Origin: Thamnaconus septentrionalis | Lineage: Eukaryota > Chordata > Actinopteri > Tetraodontiformes > Monacanthidae | Direction of reading: 5' to 3' | Assembly (NCBI GenBank): GCA_009823395.1 | Contig: CM020516.1 | Coordinates: 8,994,001 to 9,058,000, forward strand | Length of the DNA stretch: 64,000 bases | Shown: positions 25,500 through 39,158 of the stretch, piece after piece | Position numbering within the stretch: the first letter of the stretch is position 1 | How the letters are laid out: each line of letters begins with the position of its first letter | Position numbers and translations under genes: made by a program | Notes under the pieces: generated by a model | The model's input: only the letters and a program-made list of their open reading frames with translations | Told to the model about the DNA's origin: nothing | The model's database searches: none

Positions 25500-25925
25500 G
25501 CAGCCACAACAATCATAGCTGTTGCATTCTTTATATTAATGTATTACAATCAATAATGACACAATAGATTTAGAAACTGGAGACGGCTTTTTCAATCAGG
25601 CACCTGAAATTCTATTTATTGTTATAAATCCAGTCGTGTGTAATTCCCCCTGTGCAATTGGATCCTCCTGACATTCTATCCCGTTCTCATCAATATTCCC
25701 GGCGCAGAGACCTGGAAGTGCGTCTTAACCCCACCCCTTTCACATCTGATTGGGAGACAGTGTTGCTCTCTTTCCCACGCGTCGATTCCTTATTCCGCGG
25801 TAGGGGTGCATTATCAGGGTTTGAAAGATTTGTTTCTTTTTGGGGTTATGAGGCTGATGCATGCTTTGTCTTATTTTTTCTGGGCCCCTAAATCAGCTTC
25901 AAACATAAAGAACAGTGGTTCCTAC

Positions 25926-26062
25926 TTTTAGACTGAGAGTGTTGGAGGCATCAGGCTCCAGGCGGCAGCAGATCAGGAATTTCTGAGGTTCTCCGCTGCG
26001 GTCGTGCTCTTGTCGTTCCTCCTTCTTGCCGCTCCTTGCGCACTCACCCCATCCTCCAGAGT
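25926..26062 (-). CDS. c10orf90: C10orf90-like protein, probable internal exon
   Basis: A good polypyrimidine tract (CCCTCTCTCTGTCTCTTTGATGTAG) leads into 45 open codons. They begin SGGWGECARSGKKEERQEHD, continue EPQKFLICCRLEPDAS and end at AAA|GTAGGA. The first two bases complete a Gly/Asp-type codon (G|AC), matching the phase-1 end of the 28.2-kb exon. The end is phase 0, matching the next exon. A stronger donor (GGG|GTGAGT) lies only 15 bases in but would put the next exon out of frame. The residues are not recognised from memory, so support is splice signals, codon usage and phase. Confidence 0.62.
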
Positions 26063-27196
26063 CTACATCAAAGAGACAGAGAGAGGGACTGTGTTTGACT
26101 TGTAAATGGATGAAAATGAACATGATGCCTCTAGGAAAAAAAAAAACAAAACAAAAAAACAACAACTAATAACTTGAGGTTTTACGTGTTTGGCATTTCT
26201 GTTACGTAACACGTTGCCGTAACACGTTGCCGTACCAGTGGCGTCCTGCTGACTGCAGTCTTTCCCCAATGAGTAATAGCACAATTCTATTTTATCATAT
26301 TTTTTTTCATCTCTCCCCTCACAGCACACAGAGGACACCCGGGGGGAGTATAAGTGTGGCCGATGAATAATGTAAAAGCCGCCGCGTATACATTCTGCAT
26401 GTGTGACCTGTGCTGTGTGCGTCCCTGCCAGCACCATGTGGACAGAGCTTCATCACATGCAATAGGGGTGAGAGGAAAAAAAAACCCAAAAACAACTTAA
26501 TGTCACCCATCACGCCACGGCCGTGAGGTGACTTTTCACGCCCTCTGGAATAAATTGCGTGTCCGAGGAAAAACAACAACCGGGTTCAATCATAAACACG
26601 AACCGAAAGGGGCGAGCGTGAAGTTGCGAAGAGTAAGAGAGAGGGCCGCCAGGTACTACTGGGGAAAATTGCTTTCGGGCGGCGATGACATCACGCAACA
26701 TCCTTTTAGAGTGACACGCACTGGCGGTCGGTCACTGCGTCTCAGGCAAGATTCATTTGACCGCACAGAAGAGGAGAGCAACGCGAGCTGCTCCTCGCAC
26801 CGCGACTTCACATTTTTTGTTTCGCCCGCCTGCCGCGCCAGTGGAAATGATAAAGTACACAATTAACCTCACAAGGCAGCTGGGCCTCTGCGATATCCAC
26901 CGCGAAATCCCGCACGTTAGAGCTGGACAATTATTTGGGGTGGGGGGAGAAGGAAAAAAAAAATCATCATTTTGTTTCTTTTAAATGATATTGGAGTCCC
27001 AGTAATTAACCGATTTGGCAACGGACGTCTGTTGAATTAATAAAACTCAACGACACCCAACATAAAAAGTGAAGAACCTTTGTATGTCTGGATGGAGAAA
27101 AAAATCTGAAATGTTAATTAAATTAGTGTTTGGGGTAGCATTTTTTTTAAACATTAAATAAACATAAAATTTGCTGTGTACTTTAGTTTTGTTTAG

Positions 27197-27355
27197 CTAG
27201 TTTGGTAGAAGCTGAGAAATCTGAGAAATGCCCTGAACAAAGACAGATGAGCAGCTCAGTCCTTTCCTCCTCCTCTGCTTGAACTCCACCCAGAAGTCGT
27301 TTATAAGAGCTACACCGTCGTCCACGGCATCGTTCAGCGTCACCTTGATTATCAT
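27197..27355 (-). other. Short coding-like frame in an intron, unassigned
   Basis: From an ATG the frame gives 52 residues beginning MIIKVTLNDAVDDGVALIND, then FWVEFKQRRRK, with balanced composition. An overlapping frame is also open. No convincing acceptor directly precedes it, and it does not fit the phase of the flanking exons in any way I could settle. A strong donor-like GAT|GTAAGT lies upstream near 27,432. It may be a pseudogene or repeat remnant. Confidence 0.3.
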
Positions 27356-28197
27356 GTTTTCGGTGATCTAACGGCCGAAATCCTAACTGACATCGAGTGG
27401 CCATCAATTCTCCAGAGCCGTGCTACACTTACATCCATCTTGCAAAGCTCCCAGCTGAGGCAGCTGACCGCGGGGAGCTGACAGGTGTCTGACGTGTCTC
27501 CTGTCGCACCAGTTGGCACCAAATCACCCTCCAGGTGTGTTTTAGTTTAAGCTCCCTCCTCTACCCCCCTTTCTAAATGTTTACGATGGGCTTTTTTTTT
27601 TTTTTTTAACCAGATGGACACTTGAAATCGATCCAGCAATTCTAGCTTCCATCTGGTGTGTCCACCTATTAAACTATCGTGTTTTTTTGTTGTGCATTTT
27701 TTAGAAATACATATTTCTATAAAGTTAGGTATCAAAACGTGCTACAGTTTTTCAAGGCCGTGTAAAACCTTCATGCACCAGGACCGGCGGAATGCATCAC
27801 TTTGTTAGTAGTCACTGCCAAGAGATGTGCCACCGAAATACTAATAACTTTGTGACGGATATCAAGGGAGGATAAATCAGGCTGTTTGTTTTTGTTTGTT
27901 GCTGCGGTGCGGCTGTACGTTGGCAGCTTGGGATCTATTTTTAAAAGTGAGAATGCTGTACGAGGCGAGGAGAGGGTTGCAAACATCGTCGGTGGGCGGA
28001 ACCCTATGCGAGGGATGAGGCATAAATCAAGAGGCTGCCGACACGGTGAAACGCTTTCAACTTTTTACCCCTTCCAGCTCACCGCTATAAACTGCCTGCT
28101 AATGTGCTCGTGAGTCATGAGCGTGTCGCGCCTAAGAAAATCAGATTGGTCCGAGAGGTATTTGCATCCGAAATGAGCGGGTGGACGGAGCGGCTAC

Positions 28198-28846
28198 CTG
28201 TTCCATCGGACTCGCTCCTGGAGGGGGTGGTGTGGAGGAGGGCGACGTCCTCCTGCTGCTCCTCGCAGTGCGAAGGACTCGGCCTTGGAAGCGAGAACGA
28301 CCCCAGAGGGCGTCGGCGCCGCTCCTCTGAATCACCGGACCTGCCGTTAACCCTGCGAACCGGCGCCGAGGGTTCGACCTCGGGGCCCTGGAGGCCGCGG
28401 AGTGGCGCCCGCCCGCTCCTGCTCCTGCTCCTGCTGCGCTCATCTTTCTTCTCCTCCTCTGAGGCTGCAGCGGGTAGCCGGCTGCGGGTCGCGGCGCCGA
28501 GCCAGACCGATAAAGTAGAGCGGTAAGAGGTGCGATTTTCCACTCCTCCTCCTCCTCCTCCACCGCCGCCGAGTCCCTCCAGGGAAATTAAAAGCGACTT
28601 GTCCAGGAAGAAGACGGAGCTGCTGATCCTCAGAGGCACCTGAAGGTGGACGGAGGAGCGACAGGGAGGCTCCGCCGTCTCCTCCCTCTCTCTGTCGCCC
28701 CATGCTGGGCCGTGATACGGCACCACCTGTCCGTCAGCCGGCCAGCTCGCCCGTCCGACCTCGTCAGGGATCACGGCAAGGTTTTTTTGTCCTCTCAACA
28801 TGTTTGGGATGCGGCACTTCCTCTTGTTGACGGATCCTACAGGGTC
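28198..28846 (-). CDS. c10orf90: C10orf90-like protein, large 5' coding exon
   Basis: The frame runs 216 codons from a candidate acceptor (CACGTCAG|GAC) to a CAG|GTAGCC donor in phase 1. In order it shows a basic start (NKRKCRIPN, Met at residue 16, ATG 28,801); residues 69-88 VPLRISSSVFFLDKSLLISL, the most protein-like block; Gly9 at 93-101; an RSRSRSRSGR run near 138-146; and Ser/Arg/Glu-rich, probably disordered sequence. Upstream of 28,846 the frame stays open to about 28,945. The coding start could therefore be the internal ATG or an exon further right, such as the one at 33,371. The GC-rich composition means the open frame alone is weak evidence; the phase match to downstream exons is stronger. 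Summed with them the coding length is 1,197 or 1,242 bases, both divisible by three. Confidence 0.7.
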
Positions 28847-29044
28847 CTGACGTGACAGCGAGACTCCCCCGGCGGCGGCGGCTGAGGCCCCCGGATTCTC
28901 CCCCACTTCATCGGGGGGGAGGGAGAAGGTGAGGGACGCTCGCAATCACCAGGAGGTTTAAGAGAGTGGACTCTGAGATGGGCTATCTGCAGTCTGAGCA
29001 CCGATAGAGTGTCTCCTCACTGCTGCAAGTTACACACTGTCTTC

Positions 29045-29062
29045 CTGCTGCTGCTGCTGCTG
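29045..29062. repeat. (CTG)n trinucleotide repeat
   Basis: Six CTG/CAG triplets, probably in the 5' flank or an intron of the ALMS gene. Confidence 0.85.
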
Positions 29063-31508
29063 CCCCTTGCCACACACCCCATGACAGGACATTCCAGCGC
29101 GGTGAAGCATTAATGATTTGAGGTCTGTGGAAAGGACAGGGAGAAGAGGTGAGACAGACGAAGGAGGAAGTCGAAAAGACTCGAGGACTCGAGACGAAGC
29201 TGAGCAAGACTGCAAAAGCAAAGATATTAACTGCGGCGATGCAGCCGGGGAGACTTAATATTTCCTCTCATGCTCGACTTGACTTTTTTTCTTTTCTTTT
29301 CTTTTTTTTGCTGTTGCCATGACAGTGCATTAACTGATTAGAACCTGGGAACACAAGGTGCTAGATATTCAGGAGGGAATCTTCCGGCTAGTCACAATAG
29401 AACAATAGCAAACAAACAAACGACGACAACAACAAAAAAAAAAACAGCTTTCTTGAGCTGTCAGAGCTGTGCTGACAAAGGAGTTGCTGTAAAATGGTCA
29501 AGTGCTTTTTTTTTGTTCATGCTGAATCTAACTGGGAGCCAATCAGCTCATCGAGGCAAACACAGACACAATGACAACACGAACACAGGTTTTGAATTTT
29601 TAAATACTCGTCCTCCCCCTCGTCCTACCCCCAGTAATCAGATTTTAAGCCTGTTCCACTAATTGGTGTCTCACTCAGGGTCTCCAACTAACAAATAGCC
29701 CCAGTGCCTGATATTAATCACGGTGCTCAGCAGTAAATCCAGTTAGTATCTGGAGCGCTAACAATGCTAAACTACTCTGTAAGTCAACAGATAAAAGCAC
29801 CTACAAGTCCTGGCAGATCTGATTAGCTCACTGATTCCCCTGCAGGAGCCGCAGAACAGCACACCACTTATTAGATGTGTCATAGTGGAGGCTGAGGAGC
29901 AAACGTGTTTACCGAACAAGGGCGAGGCTGGAGCTTCAAAGGCCCGCTCCTCGGTCTCGAAACGCCATTTTCACACTTTCACACGCGGAATTGTGAAAGC
30001 GCAGTCATCAGTGCACTGGAGAGCCTTTGTGCTAATGCTTCTATATCACATTATTCACTTGACTTTATCGCTCTCGCTTTTCTTCCGTGCTCAGAGCCAT
30101 TGCCACTTATCAGCGGACGGACTTATCCTTCACTCAGCTCGGCTGACGATGAGTCTCCTATAACGCGGTTATCTCCCTTGCTTGCCTGGCACATTTTAGA
30201 TAATTTCCCAGCGCCAAACAATAGCTTAAGTGTTTAGGCCCTATTGTTTCTGCAAGCTCAGGGACTCGTCTTATTCCTGCATTTCTTTCCTGTTTTGTTT
30301 TTTTCGGTAAATTACGACACACGAGTGCCCCGCTTGCAGCGCAGCTGCTTCTAATGTGCATATTACAGACGGTAAAAGCAATAAAACGACAACTGGGATA
30401 GCAATTTAAGTTTAAATAAGCCGTGTCAAGTGGGCGGAGCACGTCCTGTGTCACAATGTCACAGTAAGCCCTTGCGAAATTAAAGTTGCGTCTGCCCCCT
30501 GTTGGGATGTTTGCATCAGCGATGGCGCATACAGTATACAATAATTCAAGCAAAGTAATTATGCCTATGCCGCCTACTTGCAGGTGAGTCACTTGGGACG
30601 CGAATGCAGGCCAGGAAACAACAGCGCTGAAACAGAACTTTGCACGACTGTGGTTTTTAACCTCTTTTTCTTTTGATTTGTTTTTCACTCAGCCTGTGCG
30701 AGTGTAATTGGAGGCACAACAGCGTGCCTATAATGTTGTGCCACTCCATGTGCGCGCGTGTTTGCGAGAGCGAGAAATGACTGCGAGTGTGAACCCTGTA
30801 AAAAATATATAGCTTAACGTGGGGAATTAAACCAAATTTATACAGTGAATTACAGTGAAGCAGTGGAGTACGGGGAACCAACAATGAGCCGCGGCTGAAT
30901 ATTTTTCATCATCAAACAGCATACAATACCGCGCACCGTCGTGCGTGGAGTGGATGAAAATGCAAATGAATGGCATTGTGTACACTGCAGTGGAAACTAT
31001 GCATGCATTATGTGGAGTGTATAGGGGTTTGTCCAGGGTGCGCACCTCCGAGCGAGCGTAGGGGGAGGGGGGAGTTTGCTTCAATTTAGGGACTGAGCGG
31101 GGTAACAATGTGGTGTGAGGCTCAGTCGGCGGACTCGGCCAGTGTTTGCTCGCGGCCTCGTCTCGCCACAAAGCAGGTGAACCGTGCCGGGCCTTTTCAA
31201 ACCGTCACCGCCGTAACGAGACGGGGAATAAAGACGGGTGTTTGTCAAAGGGGCCGCACAGAGGAGCTCCGTCTTCAAAGCTCCTCTGGCGACCCTGTGG
31301 TGTCCTAAAGTCTTAATCGCCACAATTGCTATATTCGCCGTGTGCGCCTGTGTGTTTATGGCGAACATCGGGACCGAACATCTGTCCTGCGTTTCGCCGA
31401 GACGAGCCCACAAACAGCACGAAAACGGCCTAATCATCTTCTGAATGGCAGAAGCAGCTGCGTGCAAGTTCACTGTTTCTGAACCGGATCCAAAATATTC
31501 CTCCGTAG

Positions 31509-32015
<507 letters not shown>

Positions 32016-33370
32016 CCAGCGAAGCCTAAACTAAAATTCTACACTCCTCTCAAATAACTTAATTTCCAGGCCCCCTCAAGTTGCAGACTATCAACAACAA
32101 CAGTGTTTGGATCCAGCGAAGACTGATGGCATTCTGCTCAATGTACATGCTGCCTGTGAGGTGCCCTTTGTGACATCACAGGGGGCTGAGTGTTCCAGCA
32201 CACGCTACCTGGAAAGCGGAGCAACTAAACGAAGTGAAAAGATGGACTTTTCTCATTTCTGGGTAGTTCGCCGGCAGGCTGGAGTTGCATTTTGAATATA
32301 TTGGAAGGGTATTTTGCACATTGTTGGATTTTTTTGGCACAAAAAGTTCCCACTGAGCCCCAGCAGGACAATGGAGCTGGGAAATATGAAGAGATTCATA
32401 GGAGCAGGTTCTGGATATTAAGAGATTAATAGAATGGAATGCAGAGCTCGTTAAGAGTAAACTGTTTGCACCAACCAGTACGACATGTAACCAAGAAAAC
32501 ATGCGGCAGAGGGTGACGGCAGGAGGAAAAGGGTTGATATGAACCTATGCATTTTTTTTTTCTTAACCCTGACAGAGGATAAAGATGGTGGCAGAGGAGC
32601 CACAGCTGGTGGGAGGAACAGACAGGCCGCACAACGCTCTGTAGTGGTGTGCGAGCAGATAAAGCCATCGGAAATGAAGCTCGCCGGGGGAACTCCCGGG
32701 CAAAATGCTGCTGTTCAGACGTGTTCTGAGCTTCGGGTATTTTATTTTATTTTTGCCTCAGACCAGCGTTATGATCTCATTGTTCTGACCTTTAACTCGC
32801 ACCGTCTCACACAGTCTCCCTGTCTGCATACGGTGTCCTTTGAGCATCCAATTAATTGAGGAAACTTTCCTTTCTTATGTGGGAGTCTCACTTTAGATTA
32901 CTTTCTGCAGACTTGCCAGCAATTGAAGAGGAGAAAAAAAATTGAATTTTTCTATTTCATTTTTTTTTTTGAAGACTGAGTCAAGCTGGTTGTTATGGGA
33001 GTCACTGGAATGTGGTCACATGGGGAATAATCTCTTTAAATACACAGCATGAAAACAAAGCAGTCAAACTAGCCAACTGTTACTTTAATATTTACCCACA
33101 GACGCAACATACTTGGAATGTCCTGCATGTCATATATTTTGTTACATAAAGTAATTGAAATATAGAAGTGTTGCACTTTTACAAAAAGATGTCAAATGTA
33201 ACAATGTATAATGATGATAATAAAAACGTTTCAAGCGTTATTTTAGCAAAACATACCCCATACTAAAAAACTAGGATGTGATGAACTGGTTCGGTATACT
33301 TTGATACCAAAAAACACAATTTGTCCAACTAATAGAAAAATAATTTCAATATCTGGTGCGATCAACTTAC

Positions 33371-33433
33371 CTGATGAAAGAATTTAAAGGTCAAGGCTTC
33401 AGTTGTCGCTCCTGCTTTTTTCCAAAGATCCAC
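33371..33433 (-). CDS. Candidate internal exon, possibly 5' coding part of the ALMS gene
   Basis: A 63-base segment has excellent splice sites: acceptor TCTATCTTCCCGCAG and donor CATCAG|GTAAGT. One frame is open throughout, reading VDLWKKAGATTEALTFKFF and on to HQ, phase 0 at both ends. Phase 0 matches the candidate acceptor at 28,846, so it could join the large C10orf90 exon. The peptide is not recognised, and it could instead be untranslated or belong to another transcript. No upstream partner exon with a start codon was found. Confidence 0.45.
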
Positions 33434-33487
33434 CTGCGGGAAGATAGAAGTGCAACTGATCAGCCAGCTAACAGCTTGGCACTCTGC

Positions 33488-33488
<1 letters not shown>

Positions 33489-33531
<43 letters not shown>
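33489..33531. repeat. (GT)n microsatellite
   Basis: About 21 GT units, 55 bases beyond the candidate exon at 33,371. Confidence 0.96.
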
Positions 33532-33536
<5 letters not shown>

Positions 33537-35216
33537 TTTCATTTCACCAACCTTCTTCTTCCCTCCGTCCCTGGTGGAAACTAACTCAGCTGACCAGTGA
33601 GCACAAACACAAGTCACCGTCTTTCAAACAAGTGACCGTGTGTGCTCACGTTTACTTCCCGATAGTCACGGTGGGGGGGGGGGTTAAAAATAAAGGGGAT
33701 AAAAAGAAAGCAATGCCCTTCAAACAAAAGCAAAGCGTCCTTGGCAGAATGTGAAGTTCGGTGGCTGTGGCCGATGCAGACGTTCCCTGGTTGCTTCACT
33801 CCCAGCACGTGCCCTCTGGTTTAGTTACACTGGTTAAAGAAAAACCAGCACTCTGCAGGGATCTCTGCAGCTTCCAGCAGCAGCACCCTCGGCCTTATCC
33901 CCTCAACACTTAAGTCCTGCAGGCACGCGGCTAAGCGAGGCTATCTCCCCCTCCTCCCACACGCCCCGCGAGCCGAGGCTCAGGTAGCAGAACAGGAAAC
34001 CGTCTCTCAGGTTACGGCAGCTGCATAATAGATCTCCGGGCACAGCGCACGTTATGAATGTTGATCGCGGCGTGCAAAAGCCCCTACAGTCGCCTCACTA
34101 ACATTCAAGATTAAACAAACATGATAACAATAAAAACAATAATGATGATGATGAGGGCATTTCTGCTTTTGTCTTGCTTACTCCGTGTTGTACGCCCCCC
34201 GCTGGCCCCTCAAAAAACCCCGAAAATAAAACAAATTAATCTTCTCACAACAGGGAGACTCAGATGTGAACAAAGAGTAAAAGGAGAAAGTATAAATAAA
34301 TTACTTGCGCACTGTACGGCAAAGAAACTGCTGAATATTCAGTTTAAGCCTTTCTCCTTGCAAGAGCCCAGCAGGGCGGCCTTAAAACCCTCAGCGAGGT
34401 GCAGTAAGTATGCATCCCCCCATGTGATGAATTAGGCGGTTACTCAAGTAAAACAGTGCTAACACTGAGGTATATTTCACTCTTGTCCCGACTCGAGACC
34501 CCCGAGCTGCCGCTGATATGAATTCTGCATGAGGCAACGCGATGATTTACAGCCAGCATCGGGAGACATTAATATTACACATATGCTGCTACACATGTAA
34601 GCAGTGCTAAATGCAGATCTATTCATTAAATAGTGTCACTGCGACCTTTTTATTTCCAATGGACCCCTTTTACAACAGCGCCCTCTGTGGCTGTAACTGG
34701 GGACTCCACATTATCTACCTGCTGCAAAGGCGAAAGATCAGGGAGTGTTTGTCAAGACAACAAACCTGAAAACCCAAATCTGTTATTAAATGTATAATTA
34801 TCTTCATAATAGCTTAAATTGTCTAGTTCTCATTAAAAAAAATTATAGAAGAAATGAAATATAATCACACACGCAGAGTCTGTTCTTTGGAATCATTGCA
34901 ATGTTTTACAAAACAAACCAGAGTTTGAGGCAGGCGGTGCAGCAGCGTTCAGGTCAATACCCTTTTTAATGTTGCGAGAAGTTTTGAGAAAGTTGCCGTA
35001 GATCTTATTGGCTCCTCCGTGAACCTAATTATAGGGAGGAATCTGCGAAGACTTCGCCCGTTGAATTATTGATAGTTTGTTCCACTTGTTAAAAAGAAAC
35101 GCTCCCTCGAATTGAAGCGACAATCAAACACCTGCCTTGTACTTTTAATAAAATCCAACTCTACCTTTAATAATTAATTCACCTTTATTGTACTTGTGCC
35201 TCGTTTGTGACCGAGC

Positions 35217-35270
35217 CGCCGCCGCTGCTGCCCCCACCGCTGCCGCCACCGCTGCCGCCACCGCTGCCTG
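35217..35270. repeat. GCC-rich 12-mer minisatellite
   Basis: A 12-base unit of the form ACCGCTGCCGCC repeats about three times within a (GCC/GCT)-rich tract. Open frames across it read as alanine runs and are probably artefacts. Confidence 0.75.
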
Positions 35271-38200
35271 ACACTCGGGTCTCGGCATGATGGCGAAACG
35301 AGCAGAATCTGAATGATGTCGGCTGTCACACACGCTCCTATTAGAAGCTGTGATAGGCGATGAGCTCAGTAATTATCATGCTGCCTCAGAGTGAGAATCC
35401 CCTCAGGCGCCGCCGGGCTGTTTGACAGAGTCGTCCGCAAGTGCAAACACCGTCCTTCTGAGCGCCGAGAGGTGGACTTCACTCACTGTTTGTCCTTTGG
35501 AAGTTGCACAAGCATTACATAATGTAAGTATATTCTACTCAAAATCTGTGCGTCTCTCTCTGTGTGTGTGTGTGTGTGCTAGAAAAATATTGGATATCAC
35601 TAACTGGCTGTTTACAAGCAGAGAGAGCCGTGATGTCCAGATATAGTAAACATTTGCATATTCTTCCGCTCAGACGTGCAGGTGCGTCTGCGGGAAACTA
35701 AACAAACGCGGCTGAAAGCAGCTAATTGATGCAACGCAAACAAACAACTGATCCTCTCGGGTGCAGCGGCAGAGTGAAGTCAAGCAATGAAGACACCCGA
35801 GATCGTTGTTGCGAGGTATTTATGGAACGCACAGCACAGCAACCGGCGTCGTTTCAACGTACCTGAGCAATCATGAAAGCAAACGAGGGCCAAGCTGACG
35901 GTTTAACAGTTTTTAATAAAAGCGGCGCGTTAGACTGAAAGAGAAAATATTTCCTGTATTGAAAAGATATTCAGACTTATTGGGTTTATATCAACATGCC
36001 TATTTGATAGAAGGAGGTTTAAAAACAAAATGAGCTCGGAAGGCCAGTGTTGCAAGTCTTTCTTTCACATTCAGAGTGAACCAATCACATTTTCAGTACC
36101 TGGAGAGTCGTGTGGCCAACAGCTCACGAATTCTTACTTTCCCAGCAGAGCAGATAAAAAAAAAAAGGCAGTGGTCGCCTCCAGCGCAACTGAAAGAAAG
36201 CCAGTCGTTCTCACGATGCTCCAATCACCATGTTCGTCCTGCCATTCTGAGCCTGGCGTGGTTGCATTATGTGCGTAGCCCAGGTAGGCACAAGGGTTCA
36301 TAGTGCGTGTCTGCACCGCTGCTCAGCATGCTTTTTTTTTGACATTAGATACGCCAACATCGCCCGCACGGCTTTAGCCAGCGTTACCCCGTGCTGCTTG
36401 ATGGCTGAACACAACTGACGCCCACCTGCTCATTGGCGCGTGCTCGCCTCGGACACGGTTTAATGTGCGTGGAGTTGCCCAAAGGAGCCAGGCCCAAAGC
36501 CAACTGGCGTAAAAAAAAAAACAGACTTGAGTTTGTGTGAGACTTTAGGTTCCAAAGTCCAGTTCCATCAGTCAGATCTGACACCTCATCGGACGAAGCA
36601 CGTTCTGCATATTACGGGGGGGCACCCCTCGCCGTCCGCTGAGGATTAATACAGTGCCATCGAAGGCGGCTACAAGGAGGAAATGAAAAGCAACGGGACT
36701 TGCTCTCAACCACTATGAATGACAATCTCATTAACTCATCAAAAGGATTATCGGCCCGGGCAAAAAGCTTTCACCCTTCGCAGCAGCCATGCGCGTGGTT
36801 TAAAGGGAAGGAGGAAAAAAAAAAAGAAAAAGAAATGAAAAGTGCTGCACACTGTGCCCTGTGCAAGCTGTTGATCTTCCATAAACATCTCCTGCCCCGA
36901 GCAGCTCCGCAATTTGCAGGCACAGCAAACAAGAGGATGGGGCGACAAATAAGGAAACAAACAGAGTTGAGACCTTGAAGTCGTTACATGCGGGTCCGTG
37001 GGCTTCGGTGCAACGCCGTTGTCATCTGCAACTCTACCAACAAATAAATAAATATCGGGATACATGAATAAAGGCTTGCAGTAGGTGGAAAAAAAATGCA
37101 TTATCCAAACGGAAGAGCGAAAGAAGAGCGTTCTGAAATTTCAGAACTGGGTTAGATAGACAGATTTATCTGCTTCCTGCCACCCTCCACTATCAACTGC
37201 ATGGCCGCATAGTTGTTATGTTTTTGTATAATTCACTTTTTTTTTTCAATTATCAGTATTTGCTACACGTTGCATGCACTAGTAAACTCTGCGTCCATCC
37301 CGGAGTTATTATCCGTCGAAACGCGGGATTGGGTGAACGCGGCCGCTCCCTCGGCCGTCATTGTCATGTGCCGAGTCTGCATGCGGGAGATTTGCCTTCT
37401 CACAGAGGCTTGCGCGGCAGCCCCCTGGCTTTTGGGAACGCTTGTCAAAGTCTCTAATAATTGAAAGATTCCTACGATAGCGGGTGTCTGCATTGTGGGT
37501 GATTTTTGGCCGCGCGCTATTTGAATTTAACCTTGCCGCGTTTGCTCTGCCGCTTCACAGAGGAACTCCCTCGTGTCGCCCTGCATTTTTTATGAAGCTG
37601 GCTATACCTTTTAGATAACAAATAAATTGAAAACAGCCCAACTACAGCAGTACTAACTGCTATTGGATGACACAAAGTTATTGCTACGAATGAGCCAGTG
37701 TGCGCTAGCTTCCCCTTTGGGAGCCACTGAAAATGGTTTTAAGGGAAGTCCAGAGTCATTGAGGATCCAGTGGGGCTCAACCGTCTTCCCTCGCAGAGAA
37801 TCACTCAAAGTCACCGCAGTGGTGCAAGGGCACGTGGATCGCTTAACACGCACGCCTGTGCATGATTCGCATAACACATGGCGGTGATCGAAGAAGCAGG
37901 ACACGTGATATCAGCGAACCGTGGAAACAAAACAGGAAACAAAGACGCACCGTGTGCAAAATCCACGCTTAGAAAAGAGCAGACCAAACACACAAGGCAA
38001 CAAATCTCAAGAAGTTAACTTTGACAAGAAAGTCTTCAGGAACAAAGAAAGATGCTTTGGGACATTTACAAAAGAAATATTACACTAATGACCGAAACCA
38101 GATCGGGGCCAAATAACTTTAGACCATTGTGAAACCTTTCCGTCCTCTCAGAAATAGCAGAAAATGTTTCTGGGCAACTCTCCAACCACTCAATTAGCAT

Positions 38201-39158
38201 CACTCCAATTTAATTCTATTTTTGGTCCTTATTTGAGGCGAACTGGCCTCAGATTGTACATGCGTAGCCCCGTTACTGACTCCCATAAATCACAGCATAC
38301 TCTAAGAGCAGCTTCTGGCCGGGCGCTTCGCCGGGCTTAACTCCTACTTAGCTAAAAGGACACTGAGCATTTCCTCTAATGATCGCGGCCGCCTCGTTAT
38401 AATTAAAGGAGGGGGTGTTGAGATTAGAGATGGCAGGAGATTATTCATTTAATTAACACCTGAAGGGGGATTTCCAGCAATATATGGCATTCAATCACCA
38501 CCAATAACGTTGCTCATCCACTATGCTCCTTTTTTTTAATTCAAATTGCGCCGCGTGGGCTGCTAACATATTACTTCTTGTCTGTGTCTTTCATTGTTAA
38601 TAAAACGTATAAGACGAATATTAAAGGTCTGCAGGGTCGTTTGACACCCACGTGCAGTTTCACGTGTGCACAAAGGGACAAAGGCTTCATCCATCTGTAG
38701 CTGGTGTGCTGCATCATGTGTGACCTGTCGACTTCAATAATTTTTGACCGTTATAATGTGTAAGAAACCCAAATAGAACTTTGATAAATAAACGTGTAAA
38801 CTAGGATTTTGTTGCTTCAGTGTCAGTTACCTCAAAAAGATGGCAAAAAGATCCGCTCGTGGCCTGAGCCGACTGCACATTTCCTTGACTGACCCTCCAC
38901 GTCTGGGAAATAAGCAGCTGCATTAGAATGTCTTTTTTTAAACCCCTCTAATAATCTCCTGTCTGTTATGTGTTATGCTGTCTGTTATGTGGAGTGGCAG
39001 TGAGGAAGAAAACAGAAGCAATGACTGGAAAGAGAAAACATATTATATAATATACGTAAAACTTGTGCAAAAAGTGACTAAAACCATGTCTTGCAGCTTG
39101 TTCTGGGTTTTGTCAGTTGCAGTCTGCACACTACAGAAGCGCATTGCGCACGACTTTT

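Noticed and set aside
26048..26062. 15-base microexon ending at GGG|GTGAGT
   Set aside because: The donor is strong, but the resulting phase would put the next exon out of frame. The 137-base exon using AAA|GTAGGA keeps the frame.
34121..34435. Plus-strand frame ending at a GCA|GTAAGT donor as a DOCK1 exon
   Set aside because: The peptide has no resemblance to DOCK1 and begins in a run of ATG codons from an AT-rich repeat.
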